Origin: Perkinsus chesapeaki
Lineage: Eukaryota > Perkinsozoa > Perkinsida > Perkinsidae
Length of the DNA: 25,785 nucleotides
Assembly (NCBI GenBank): GCA_013115145.1
Contig: JAAPAO010000519.1
Coordinates: 1 to 25,785, forward strand
Reading direction: 5' to 3'
The translations under genes and the position numbers were made by a program. The notes beneath the pieces are model-generated. The model had not been told where the DNA came from. It was given only the letters and a program-made list of their open reading frames with translations, and did no database searches. Positions within the stretch are counted from its first letter, which is position 1; every line of letters begins with the position of its first letter. Positions 1 to 9,913 of this stretch are shown here, piece by piece.

Positions 1-34
1 CCGTGTGTGTGAGTATTTATCGCAATAACCGTTT

Positions 35-66
35 TTGGTCCAATAGTGGATTGGTCCAAAAGTGGA
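35..66. repeat. Tandem 16-bp repeat (2 copies)
   Basis: Two adjacent copies of TTGGTCCAATAGTGGA, at 35-50 and 51-66, differ at one base (T to A). They end 27 bp before the start codon of the HU-domain gene, so they lie in its promoter or 5' UTR. Two copies are too few to call an array. It could be a duplicated factor-binding site or replication slippage. Confidence 0.8.
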
Positions 67-93
67 TTCCCCCTTGTACATTATCAGCGCAAG

Positions 94-1533
94 ATGACGG
101 TTGTCATACAAGGTAAAGTGGACCTGTGGCTTCGAGGGCATTCCTGGCATCTCAGTTCCCCAACTGGCCGAGTACGTGCTCTCCAACCCGAAGTTCTTTC
201 CTGGCCTGCACAATGCATCACAGCCTCGGACATCAAAAGGTGCAAAATAGGTTGATTGGATGCCCTCTATCGGCCATTCAGGCTTACAGAACTTGGATCC
301 ACAGCGGCAGCTGGAAGCCATCTGGCATGCTATGTCTGCTTACATTCAGGAGGTAAAGCTCTTCCTATTCCATATTAATGCTCATCTTCTATAATTTAGA
401 TTCTCGAGGCCGGCAGGGGCGTCAGAATAGACCACTTTGGTGCCTTCACCTTCGAGCCAATTGTTGCACCGTACGACCCACTATGGAGCTCCTCCAGTAC
501 TAGTGTGACCGCAGATACGGCAACCCGAAGAACTTCCGGTCATCAGCTCTCCGGTTAAGGCCATGTTTCGTCCCCGATGAGAAGTTCAAGACCACACTGC
601 GCCGGTAGGCTTCACTACAAAGGTATCAATGACGGTGCTTGCTAGATACGCCGGCAAAGAGGAGACTCCAACTCGCCAGGGATCTATCTACCAGCAAGGC
701 ATCAATGTAATGTACCTCAATAAGGTTCCAATTGCCGCTGGTAAGCTTCAAAGTTGATATAGTGAGTACCTCTGCTATGCAGGCTTGTTCTTAAAGACGC
801 CAGTGGTTGCCGACGGTGTGAAGGCTTTATTCAAAGCAGTTCAGGATTTGAGCTCAAGAGACTACAACCTCGATTTGGATTTCAAATTTTGTCGAATCCA
901 AGTGCTGGATGGCGACCTCAAGGTGATGGTCACCTATTGGCAGTGATGAGATTCATCGTTCGTTTGGTCAGGCCAAGTTCAGCCCAGGTTTGGTCCTGGA
1001 AGCCCAGAAGGGTGCTCAGAACTGGCCTACCCGAGAAGCCTCTTCGAATCCTTTGCCCACCCTTGCCCAGGCCATGAGCACCGTGCCTTGCGAAGAACCA
1101 GGTGAGACCTCCGTTGCCGCTCCTTAATAGCGGCAGCGATCTTGGTGAACAGATGCTGAACGAGCGAAACTTCCGCATCGCATTTCGGAGACATGGAAGA
1201 ATCCGAATGTCTCAAAGGCAATGAGTGAGCTCATCAAGGTAGGCTGCGAAACACTGTGTCCTTTGCTGAGCGTTTGTGTAGAAGCCCGACTCTCCGAGGA
1301 CCGCAGCCATTCGGCAGCGTACGGTCCAGCTTGGTATTATGAGCCTTGACCTCAATAGTTGTCAACCGAAGAAGCAGTCTAAGGCAGCTGCCAAGTGCGA
1401 AAACAATGATAGTTGCAATAAAGCTGAGGTGAGATGCCGGATTCGATCTTGATAGTGGTGATGTATTCGTCTTTAGGCCGGTGGAAATAAGGCTGATGAT
1501 GAAGTCGTGGAGGCCACCAATATCGGCGCCTAA
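94..1533 (+). CDS. CCDC81-type HU-domain protein, 11 exons
   Basis: Spliced 329-aa protein with no recognised enzyme motif. Residues about 40-75 hold the eukaryotic HU (CCDC81-like) signature: a helix QLEAIWHAMSAYIQE followed by AGRGVRIDHFGAFTFEP. A second module follows, with RPCFVPDEKF and then LNKVPIAAGLFLKTPVVADG and LDLDFKFCRIQVLDGDLK. In animals CCDC81 is a centrosome/cilium protein, and protists carry many HU-like relatives of unknown role. Exons are 94-112, 156-239, 282-352, 400-470, 515-604, 646-740, 783-922, 972-1101, 1153-1238, 1282-1428 and 1477-1533. All introns are GT-AG and 41-51 nt, and the sum is 990 nt, exactly 330 codons. Read without splicing, the gene looks like a frameshifted pseudogene; with these introns it is intact. 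The start ATG at 94 gives a six-residue first exon, so a more upstream start is possible. The tail is Lys/Asn/Asp-rich and looks disordered. Confidence 0.8.
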
Positions 1534-2122
1534 TAGCTAATTCACTTGGAAGTTAGACTGCATAATGCATCGCTGCTGTGCGCAAAGTTGTTATTGTGCA
1601 AATAAGCATGTGTGGTGTTGATCATTAATAATGCTGGTTACACCAGCTATAGGCTACGCGACAAAATCCTCCTTAGCGCAAACAAGGAAGGACTTCCCAT
1701 GGGGCATGTGGGTACAAGGTGTCACCTATAAACCGAAAGGGGGTAGGAGAAGCGCCATACCACGCACAAGAGGTTTGTACGCTCGTAGCGGCGCAGCATT
1801 GGTAGAAGAGGTTAATTGTTATGCATCATTAATAGGGTCTCATGAATGAGCGACACGAGGCGAAAGGTGCAAACTAGAGCACAACAGGAAAAGGATGATT
1901 CACTAGAAACAAAAAGGATGTCAAATTCAAGTTGTCTTATATTCTGATAGACCAATTACTGTAGCTGCTCCTGCTGGCACTACCTACGGCTTGTGTCTCA
2001 CTGAAAGGAGGACAGTGGAAGCAGCAGTGACCACAGTACGATTGACTAGTACAACTTAATTCCTATAACGAGGGAAAGACAGCTTCAATTTTAACAATAG
2101 GAGAAATAAATGCAACAACTCA
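1534..2122. other. Convergent intergenic region
   Basis: This lies between the 3' ends of the HU-domain gene (+) and the zinc-finger gene (-). A 72-codon frame at 1631-1849 has no recognisable motif, no supporting splice signals and an ordinary composition, so I do not call it. I see no RNA gene, repeat or mobile element. It presumably holds both 3' UTRs. Confidence 0.6.
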
Positions 2123-5100
2123 TTAATAACGTCTACCCGATCGAGGGGCTACTTTTCTGACGGGAAAGCACGTTCCCATGTCAAGGGAAGTTATCCGGGT
2201 CTTGAGATGGAGGTACACATGCTCAGCCGCCCAGGACATACCTGAGGAAAACAGTAAGGCGGCTTGGGGGCTCCCTTACCCTCACGACTCTCAACAGGTA
2301 AATCCCTTCCGGGACCGACCATGCAGGTCTCGCAGACACAGTCTTTGGTGATGAATCTGGATAATAGCAATACTGGGCCGCGGAGGTAACAGACGGACTT
2401 AGGTGGGAAAGCTCCATATATCTTGATACATTGTTGGGTGACAAAGTGGAACCGATCATGTCCGCCGATCTTCCTGGAGCTTGACTCGTGTTCACGATAC
2501 CCACTGGAGCCCTGAGACATATAATAAGGACCCAGCAGGTCATGTGGCATTCCCTACCCAAGGTTCAAGGGGAGTATAAGGCTCCGCGTAACGGTCCCTT
2601 CTCCTCTCCCTACTGTCAGAACTGCGCACCTCCATATCATAGCCAGTATCATAGTCCCTAGAGGGGTAGGAGCCTTCATGTCGATAGGTCTCATAGTAGG
2701 CATGAGTGGGGGAAGGCCTTTCGTTGTAGACCTCCGGTGCCAAACGATGATTGCTGCTGCTGCGATAATCTGGACTCTGATACGAGGAGGCTCCTCCTCT
2801 TCTATAGTCATCATGAGGGGCGTCGTTACGGAAGGATCGGGATGCATACCCTGGATTGAAGGTGACCTGAGATGCAGGTTGAAACAGAGAAAAGATACGC
2901 GAGCCCAGCTCACCCCATGCTCATAGCTTTCACGTGACATGGCGTATCTTGGATCGACGGACGAATCGGCTGGACTGGTGACCTCGATAGGGGGCGGAGG
3001 TGGTGGTGGAGGCGGAGGAGGCGGCGGATGATCCAGGGATGTCTGAGATCACAGTGAAGAAAATTAACAGTGCGCAACGAGGGTATCTTTCGCGGCGAGC
3101 GAGATATCATTTTTCTCATTGCTGCAGCTGGAACTGCTGTGCGCAACTTTCACATTCCTACTCCTCGGCCCTCAAAGTCCATTACAGCGCTCTCCAAAGC
3201 TGCTGTCCTGCGTGGCGACCGAGATGGGCGTCTTGGCCGCGGTGGCATGGCTGGCCTCAGAGGCCTTAACGGTTTCTTAACTGACATGAGCGTGAGTGTT
3301 GGTGATGATGCCGAGGGCCATGGCGGCTACCAGTTAACTTTGATACGGGAGAGTCAGGCGGCGGGCAGGAGGGGAGTACAGGCGGTTGAGATGGAGGTGG
3401 GGGTATGTCCTCATCCTCGTACTCCATGTATGCCTCGGCTTTCTTATGCCTCTTGCCTGGAAAGTGGAGTAAGGTTGTGGAAATATCGGCAGTGTTGTTG
3501 TTGTTACCAATGAGATGGTTATTGACATGCCACGGGGTGCCTAGCACTGCATCACACCAAGCACATTCCCACCCGTATTCGCTATCCTCGATGCAACTTG
3601 GCCAATTCGGATCTAAAACTCATACCGCTCCTCTGTAAAGTTAGCATAGAGTATACCCCTCTCATATTCGCCGCTGTTGTCATCCTCGTTAACGAAAGTT
3701 CTGGTAGTAGTAGCAGCAGCGCTGCGTAGCCTGCCTACCACAACACCTTCATCATCTATGATAGGTGTAGCGTTCCAAGACCAACCAATACGCCGGTCGG
3801 GCGACTTCTCAGCCAGCATTGCGTCCCTAATCACACATCTTGCCGCGCAGCCAAGGCCCAGCAGCATGCAGCCTACTGACCTGTGCTCAACACTGTCGAC
3901 ATGTCTATGAAGTGGAGTTACGCCCTCCATGCGAGCATCACAGGCCGCACAGTAGACCCATAGGGGAGAATCTTGGTACCGAATGGTGACCATGCAATTC
4001 TCGCTCATTATCTGAAAACACCATGTCCACCAGGATGCCATATGGCTTACTTCTGCATTGCGCTCGCCGACCAAGGTTGCAGAGTCCTCGTCAAAATCTC
4101 GGAAGGCCTCGATCCCTAGAGCCAGGCACTCGGAGTTATGCTGATCACCTGACCTATGGATACGCCACCGTGCACGCACCGAACTACCTACTGTTGAGGT
4201 GCATATGCATTAGATCCGAGCTGGGTAGGACAGCCCCAGGGTGGCTGCCACAGCACACCGTACACACCAAGCCGTGTGGTACGGCCTAGAAGATGGGCAG
4301 TATCGAGCGTCGTGTATAGGCATTCCCTACGTTGACGTATTCGGGCATATCATATGATAAGCCCGCCGCCATATCGGCCTTGCTCGTCCTGTCCGCTGGC
4401 GTCCTCGGAGAAGGCTTCGACCAGGTGTCCTGAGCACGAAGACCTGAATGTGCGACAAGGCAATAGGGGCGCACCCCACGGAAGGCCTCAATGCGCCTCT
4501 GGTGGTGGCCTGAATTTATGTGTAGCTTGGCTGATCCGAAGTCGTAGAACTTCTTTGAGCACAGCAGACAGTATACCCAGTCCTGAGGCAGCAGCAGACA
4601 CTACCGGCAGTGGGGCTCCAAGAGCTTACCTTCCCAACACCAGGGACGTTCGTGTCATCCGTGACGACCTAACAACACCGATCTGGCCTGAAGTTATTCG
4701 AACAACCTACCATTTCATTAGCCTTCATTAGTTCATACCACTGGCTGCCCTTCTTAATACCCCAATGGTCCAGGAGCGACGGAGACATGTGACAAGTGTC
4801 AAAGGTAAGACAACACTCCTCATCCTGGACAGGGGAAGTCATCTTGTTTGTCGGAGATGTCTCTGGTTGACGGGAGCTTGACAGCCTCGGAGGGGCAGTA
4901 GGCCTTGGTGGCGGAGGGGGAGGAAGTGGGACTTTCTTACCTGACCGCAGCCGACATTACGCCAGACACCGCAGCAATGGTAGACTTACCAGCCACGTCG
5001 TTATTCTCTTTGGTATTCTCATCAATGCCATCCCTTCTGAACATACCACCATCTGAATTACTATCGACCAGCGGCACTGCTGTAGAGGATGCGCCATCTG

Positions 5101-5209
5101 TGTGGTCAAGCCCCTCCGAAGGGTAGTCGGCCCAGCTGTTCCTTCTCTCGGGCTTCATCCTATTAGGGCGGCCGGGTGGCAGGGGAGGGCCTTTGTTAGG
5201 GACCGACAT
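2123..5209 (-). CDS. Multi-zinc-finger protein, four U1/matrin-like fingers
   Basis: Reconstructed 840-aa protein in 14 exons; the spliced length is 2523 nt and every intron is 36-50 nt. Four C-x2-C...H-x5-H-like fingers are visible: residues about 170-200 (WVYCLLCSKKF...KLHINSGHH), 257-287 (GLVCTVCC...HMHLNSDQH), 334-360 (WVYCAACDARM...LHRHVDSVEH) and 448-490 (WECAWCDAVL...NNHLIG then GKRHKK). The spacing resembles U1-C/matrin-type fingers, which bind RNA or double-stranded RNA. Between and after them lie an Arg/Pro-rich patch, a run of twelve prolines (about 3000-3032), a Tyr/Arg/Ser-rich segment and a Cys-containing C-terminal region (CVCETC). The start is ATG 5207-5209, directly after a pyrimidine-rich tract ending in AG, a likely trans-splice acceptor. 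An upstream frame continues to 5302, so a longer N-terminus cannot be excluded. Weakest join: the 36-nt intron 3043-3078 and the 36-nt exon beside it. An RNA-processing role is inference. Confidence 0.72.
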
Positions 5210-5305
5210 CTCAAATAAAAAATATCCCTGATAGCTCTCCTTGACCGCCGCTCCACACGAACGCAAAACACTCGAGCGGCAACACTCCAGCGTAGTAGGC
5301 ATGAA

Positions 5306-6132
5306 CTATTCCATCATTTCGACCAGCTCCCCAAGCTCCTCAATCACTTCGACCAGCTCCGAGCCCCTATACCGTGCCCAGGCCCACCACTCCTCGCAGT
5401 ACCGCCTGATGCCAGTGTAGATGTTACTCATTGGAGAAGGAGGCTCTGGCTCAGCAACAGCTGTCCCCTGCTCTCGCTTGGGCAGGTCTTCCGCGGCGGA
5501 TTTCCACCATGGCCAGGAGCATGACCGCTTGGTCGAGCTACCGTCAGCACTGCTGCATCGCGTAAGATAGTCTATCACACTGCTCTGAATAGCGGAGGGG
5601 TTACTCAACGGTTGAACGGCAGGATAGTTACGCTAATGGTGGCCGAGGACGATGTCTGGGCGGTGGCATCGGCGGCAGGCATCACAGAGGCATGCTTCAC
5701 CGAGAGAGAGGGCCCGAGGAGGATATCGTTACTGAGGGTCTGCGGTGGCATTACTGACACTCCGACCTATGCGACCCTAGGGTGCCTTATCATGAGATAG
5801 CATCACCTGATGCTCACCCAATTGCCGTGCCACTTGGGCGGCTGGGGAATCATAGACTCCAGGGGAGTTACCACCACCGGGGATAACAAATACATCCCTC
5901 TCTGGTCGATGATAATAATGCTTGCCGTGTCTAAAGGGCAAGTGACTGGTAGCGGTAGCATAGGAGCCTTACCGCCGAGTAACTCTCCCTCGGAAGGATG
6001 ATGAGGCCACACTATCTGGGCCATGACCAACACCACTAGGGCAAGGTCCTAGAACAGAAAAACGACCGGCTGCGGCTGCTGGAGGGGCATATTACCTTCA
6101 TCAGGGCCTACCTTGGCAACGTGATGGCTCAT
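5306..6132 (-). CDS. Unknown 216-aa protein, 5 exons
   Basis: Exons on the minus strand are 6096-6132, 5973-6048, 5807-5930, 5632-5766 and 5306-5584. Introns are 40-47 nt and the spliced length is 651 nt (217 codons). I recognise no family. Visible features are an N-terminus starting MSHHVAKVGPDEG, a basic Arg/His/Tyr segment (RRHGKHYYHRPERD), a Ser/Thr/Ala-rich middle, a Trp/Cys patch (SCSWPWWK) and a C-terminal amphipathic, acidic helix with two Trp (CEEWWAWARYRG...ELVEVIEELGELVEMME). The proposed start codon follows the tract GATTTTTTACAG, either an intron acceptor or a trans-splice acceptor. If it is an intron acceptor, the coding stretch at 6255-6416 could be a 5' exon of this gene. The stop at 5306 is 96 nt before the start of the zinc-finger gene. 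Confidence 0.6.
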
Positions 6133-6254
6133 GGGGGCCTGTAAAAAATCACAGCATGCGTATTGAAGCGACTCATTACGCAAAATCAGCAACGTGAGTA
6201 AGAAACGTTGAATTAAGATCAGCAGCAGCACTCACGACGGGGCACGTTGGTCTT

Positions 6255-6416
6255 CTAGGCCAGGGCTACTCGACTGCCCGGCAAGCCACGGCCATTGCTT
6301 GGGCCAGATACGCTATCTAATGGTGATGAAGGGAGGTGATGATGATGGTAAGGATCATCAGTGTCGTTATCATCCTGGCCCTGACCTTTTCTTCGGTAGG
6401 CCGCAAACTGGGCCAT
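6255..6416 (-). CDS. Short uncertain coding stretch upstream of 5306-6132
   Basis: A 53-codon frame opens at an ATG (MAQFAAYRRKGQG) and continues with a Gln/Asp-rich patch, four His and a Ser/Pro stretch. The frame is open upstream to 6470, where TGTTTTGTGTCAG forms an acceptor-like site only about 20 nt past the PEX1 stop codon. It may be a separate small gene, or the first exon of the gene ending at 5306 joined by an intron of about 130 nt. I could not find a join that settles this. No homology recognised. Confidence 0.3.
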   Translation of the reverse strand: MAQFAAYRRKGQGQDDNDTDDPYHHHHLPSSPLDSVSGPSNGRGLPGSRVALA

Positions 6417-6479
6417 GTACTTCTTGAGGACGCTGGTGGGGGCCGACGGGCTTTGGTGAGCGACTGACACAAAACAGCT

Positions 6480-9293
6480 CTATGAAACTATAGCAGATCC
6501 CTCTGCTGCGTTACATGCTTCTTTTAGCGCTTCCCATCCATCCTGGCAGCCGTCCTCATCAATGCTCAGCTGCGCTGTGGCCAAGGCCGCTCTGATATCG
6601 GCTCCTGTGAATCCAACCTCACCAGAGAGCAACGCTACGAGCTCGCCTGACCAACCAGATGGGGCTGTGGCTAACACTGACTCAAGGTCCTCGAAGCCAT
6701 GGACAGCATGCTCGAGGACATCCATCAGATCTGCCTTTCCGGAAGGTAGGTCGCAGAGCAGACTGATATCAAGTCGACCGGGCCTGGAGAGTGCAGGGTC
6801 CACCATATCGGGCCGACTAGTAGCTGCCACTACAAACACAGGGCTATCAGATACCTCAACACCGTCTAGGTAGGTGAGCATTTGATTAACGACACGGTCA
6901 GTTACTCCAGTAGAGTCAGCCCCTCTTACAGGGCACAAGGCATCGACCTCATCGAAGAAGAGGACGCAGGGTGCTCTAGACCGTGCCTTGGCGAATGTCT
7001 CCCTTACTCTGGCCTCACTACCACCGATGTACTTAGACAGGAGCTCTGGCCCTCTTACGGCAACTACTGGGAGGCCACACTCCTTCGCAACCGCCATCGC
7101 CAGGGCTGTCTTGCCGCAACCTGGAGGTCCGACAAGCATTGCTCCTTTTGGGACAAGGACACCTCCGCACAGTGAAGGATACTTCAACGGCAGCTGGATA
7201 GCATCCATAAGCTTATCAGTGGCCTGCCGAATGCTCCTCCCTCCTAGATGGCTCAGCTGGTACTCGGCCGTGGTGGTCCTGTCTTGGTCCTCGTTACGGC
7301 GGCGCTCTCGGAGATCCACACCAGTCCTGGCCAGAACCGATACCTCTCTGAGAGTGTAGCCCTCTCCTTTGTCTGAGCCCAGTATGGCCAGACGGTCCTT
7401 CACACTGAGAGTCGCCGGGAGATTGATGCAGCTACAACTAAGGCCTTCCAAGCCGGTGGCCGACTCCGCGGTGCTCAAGATAACCATGGACCGAGTGGGG
7501 CGCAAATGGAGCTCTAGTGCATCCCGGAAGATGCTCGCGAGGACCTTACTCCGGTTCTGTGGGACAGAAGTAGCGCCGCTGCCCTGCTGAGGCCGAAGAC
7601 CTAGTAATACGTCAACACCGTCAAGTAGGAGGACACTGGGCGGGTCGTAGGTGGAGGCGAATTTAAGGGCACCAAAGAGAGCCTTCTTAACCACGGTGAA
7701 CTTGAACCTTTCAGCAGAGGCCAGCTGAGCACAGTCAACATCAACAACAGTGTAGCCTAGGTCTCTCACAGCATAATGTGCTACTGTGCTCTTACCACAT
7801 CCAGAGGGGCCAGTCACCATTATACTGGGCACCGGCAAGGAGGCGGGAATTCGACCGGAGACGGCAGCCGAGATAAAAGAGGATACCTCGTTTGATACCT
7901 TCTCCAAGGACAGTGGTGGCCTCTCGAATGCCCGGCATGCCCGATAGGTCTTCACCACACTTAAGGCTTCGACAGGTACGAACGACCGTATAGGATTGCG
8001 AGGCTCCACGGCAACGGCAACAGCGCTGTCGACTTTGGCGTTGAGACCGACACTCCCCCCGGCACCATTAGAGAGCATTTGTGGCATAACCAAGCATAAG
8101 TCGGATGCGGCCTGGTCGGGAAAGGTAACCTTCACGTCGACCCAATCCGACTGGTGACATGTCTCCGCCGCACCCTCCTCCTCATCTGGGTACTCTAGTT
8201 CCGGTAACGTGCCTTCGCCATCCAACAGCATGGGGCTGGCAGCAGCTTGAACAGCTGGGCCGTGGTGGTCAAGGCTTTTACCGTTTATAAGGGTCTCTGT
8301 CCCAGGCGGACGTCTGAGCCTAATCCAACCGCCATTCTGAAGGACTAGGCACTTGAGCCTCCGTAGAGTGTCCGTAAATACACTACGGATATCACCGGGA
8401 TAGGTAGCGGTGACCAAGGTGATCTCGGATGGCAGGACAGGCTCCTTGGTGTAGGCCTTCACCAACACTGGGGCTGCCTCCTGTACAACATCCGGGTAAT
8501 GGGCCGCCAACAGTGGATGCAGGAGAGCGTATCCAGGGTCGACGAGATCGTTATTGACCACACAAGGCGCTATTATGGCGTCGCCGAGCTGGACAACTCC
8601 GGTGGTTACCCCAGCGCTCCGGTGAAGAACGCAGGTGACCGCGAATTTGTCGTACAAATCCATCGGAAAAACATCGCCATCGCAGACTATTCGGCAGAGG
8701 CGCTTGACCTCAGCGCTGGAGTCCGGCACCAGCAGCTTCCTGGGCCGAGCCTCGATCGCCAGCTCATCCGAGTCGGACAGTAACCGGAAGGGCACGCTAT
8801 TCTGCTGACCGTCAGACGCGTCCCAAACAGCCTCCATGAAGATGGGCTTCCCGCCGCCCTCCGGCCATAAGGGGAACTTGAGCCCAGGATAGAGTACTGC
8901 TATCTGGGAAAGCAACGCTGATTCCAGATACTGAGCTTGTAGCTCTACTACTTCCCAGTCATCGCTGCTACATGGCCGGATAACTATTGGTTCGGTATTC
9001 TTAGCAACTTTATCCACCCCCGAGAGCTCAAGCAGTTGCCCCTCCACCCATCCCAGCGCCGATGCAAAGGGCTTAGATACCTCCACAGTACCTTTATTAG
9101 TTGCCGAGTGTCCGGCCCAGCCAACATACTGATCGCTGCCGGCCGTAGACGGTTTCACTTTGACTACACGGCAGAAGTGACCGGTGCTGGCAAGGCCGTG
9201 GAAGAGGGAATGACTGTCATCTGGATGTAGCGATATGAAGTCGCCAGTAGTGACGGTCTTTATGGATACTTTGAGTTTAACCAGGGATGACAT
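6480..9293 (-). CDS. PEX1: PEX1-type peroxisomal AAA+ ATPase
   Basis: A single 937-codon exon. PEX1 forms a hexamer with PEX6 on the peroxisome membrane and uses ATP to pull ubiquitinated PEX5 receptor back to the cytosol. The PEX1 N-terminal signature is clear: VIRPCSSDDWEVVELQAQYL near residue 105, followed by ALLSQ and FPLWPEGG. AAA domain D1 has Walker A GPSGCGKS (495-502), but its Walker B is LLLDGVDVL, where the catalytic Glu is Gly. D2 is canonical: Walker A GPPGCGKT (722-729), pore loop KYIGGSEA (754-761), Walker B CVLFFDEVD (776-784) and arginine-finger region SRPGRLDI (836-843). A weak D1 and active D2 match the family. Length is shorter than human PEX1 (about 1280 aa). It is the only long gene here without introns. 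The start ATG at 9291-9293 is the first in frame. Confidence 0.92.
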   Translation of the reverse strand: MSSLVKLKVSIKTVTTGDFISLHPDDSHSLFHGLASTGHFCRVVKVKPSTAGSDQYVGWAGHSATNKGTVEVSKPFASALGWVEGQLLELSGVDKVAKNTEPIVIRPCSSDDWEVVELQAQYLESALLSQIAVLYPGLKFPLWPEGGGKPIFMEAVWDASDGQQNSVPFRLLSDSDELAIEARPRKLLVPDSSAEVKRLCRIVCDGDVFPMDLYDKFAVTCVLHRSAGVTTGVVQLGDAIIAPCVVNNDLVDPGYALLHPLLAAHYPDVVQEAAPVLVKAYTKEPVLPSEITLVTATYPGDIRSVFTDTLRRLKCLVLQNGGWIRLRRPPGTETLINGKSLDHHGPAVQAAASPMLLDGEGTLPELEYPDEEEGAAETCHQSDWVDVKVTFPDQAASDLCLVMPQMLSNGAGGSVGLNAKVDSAVAVAVEPRNPIRSFVPVEALSVVKTYRACRAFERPPLSLEKVSNEVSSFISAAVSGRIPASLPVPSIMVTGPSGCGKSTVAHYAVRDLGYTVVDVDCAQLASAERFKFTVVKKALFGALKFASTYDPPSVLLLDGVDVLLGLRPQQGSGATSVPQNRSKVLASIFRDALELHLRPTRSMVILSTAESATGLEGLSCSCINLPATLSVKDRLAILGSDKGEGYTLREVSVLARTGVDLRERRRNEDQDRTTTAEYQLSHLGGRSIRQATDKLMDAIQLPLKYPSLCGGVLVPKGAMLVGPPGCGKTALAMAVAKECGLPVVAVRGPELLSKYIGGSEARVRETFAKARSRAPCVLFFDEVDALCPVRGADSTGVTDRVVNQMLTYLDGVEVSDSPVFVVAATSRPDMVDPALSRPGRLDISLLCDLPSGKADLMDVLEHAVHGFEDLESVLATAPSGWSGELVALLSGEVGFTGADIRAALATAQLSIDEDGCQDGWEALKEACNAAEGSAIVS

Positions 9294-9913
9294 ATAACAA
9301 AAAATGAACCTGAGGGAAAGTGATGCAGACAGCAGGGAGGAGCCTCGAATGTTGACAGGATAACGGAGAGCCGTTTAGGAATCAAATCAGATGCTCTACG
9401 GGCTGACACGCCCTCTGAAATTTCACGGATATGCAATCAGGTTAAGAAGGCCTTTATTTCCATGCTTGAGCCGCCGTCGCGCCGATATTTGCGGCGCGCG
9501 TGCCAATCTGCACGCATGCACATGCCTTCACCCTGACTTACAAAATATCTTTCCTTTGTAGTGAAAGTCACTGCGTTCACGGCGCAGATTAATGGCAGAG
9601 GTCTAGGCTTCGCTAGATTCCGGGTTCAGTCGGGTGTCTCGTTTAATGCTCCGATCAGGCTCAGGGAACCGTTTGGGCGTCAAATGGTAGCAGTTTCGAA
9701 GAGGTGGAGTTCGTTGGATAAGATTCCAAAAAGGTTACTAAATAGACCTTCCCCATTAAGATGCGTTGAGTGGCGCAGTTAAAGCGCAATGTAATGAACA
9801 CAATTGTCCCATTATTGCCATCTTTCTGTGTTCTGGCTAGCAACTCCTCCTCCATTGTTCCTCTTCAACTTCATCTTGTAGTGTTATTTGATTTAAAGCA
9901 GTTAAAGCAAACA
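9294..9913. other. Divergent intergenic region, PEX1 / GPX-Grx
   Basis: This 620-bp region separates the start codons of PEX1 (-) and the peroxidase gene (+), so it should hold both promoters. It contains a GC-rich perfect inverted repeat at 9478-9498. A pyrimidine-rich tract (TCCTCTTCAACTTCATCTTGTAG, ending near 9880) looks like a splice or trans-splice acceptor about 33 nt before the peroxidase ATG. A 73-codon frame at 9561-9782 has no recognisable content and is not called. Confidence 0.6.
9478..9498. repeat. GC-rich perfect inverted repeat
   Basis: CGCGCCG at 9478-9484 and CGGCGCG at 9492-9498 are perfect inverse complements around the 7-nt loop ATATTTG. It lies near the middle of the divergent promoter region between PEX1 and the peroxidase gene. 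It could be a palindromic factor-binding site or a hairpin. Function is unknown. Confidence 0.7.

Noticed and set aside
94-1533. HU-domain gene as a frameshifted pseudogene
   Set aside because: At first the conserved segments seemed to lie in different frames with several stops. Ten GT-AG introns of 41-51 nt restore one frame through the whole gene, and the sum is exactly 330 codons.
3070-3513. 147-codon plus-strand frame
   Set aside because: It lies antisense to zinc-finger-gene exons whose phases agree with one another. It has no motif of its own and is best seen as a shadow frame.
9768-9800. tRNA gene start (TGGCGCAGTTAAAGCGC resembles an A box and D arm)
   Set aside because: No anticodon arm, B box or acceptor stem pairing follows in the next 80 nt.
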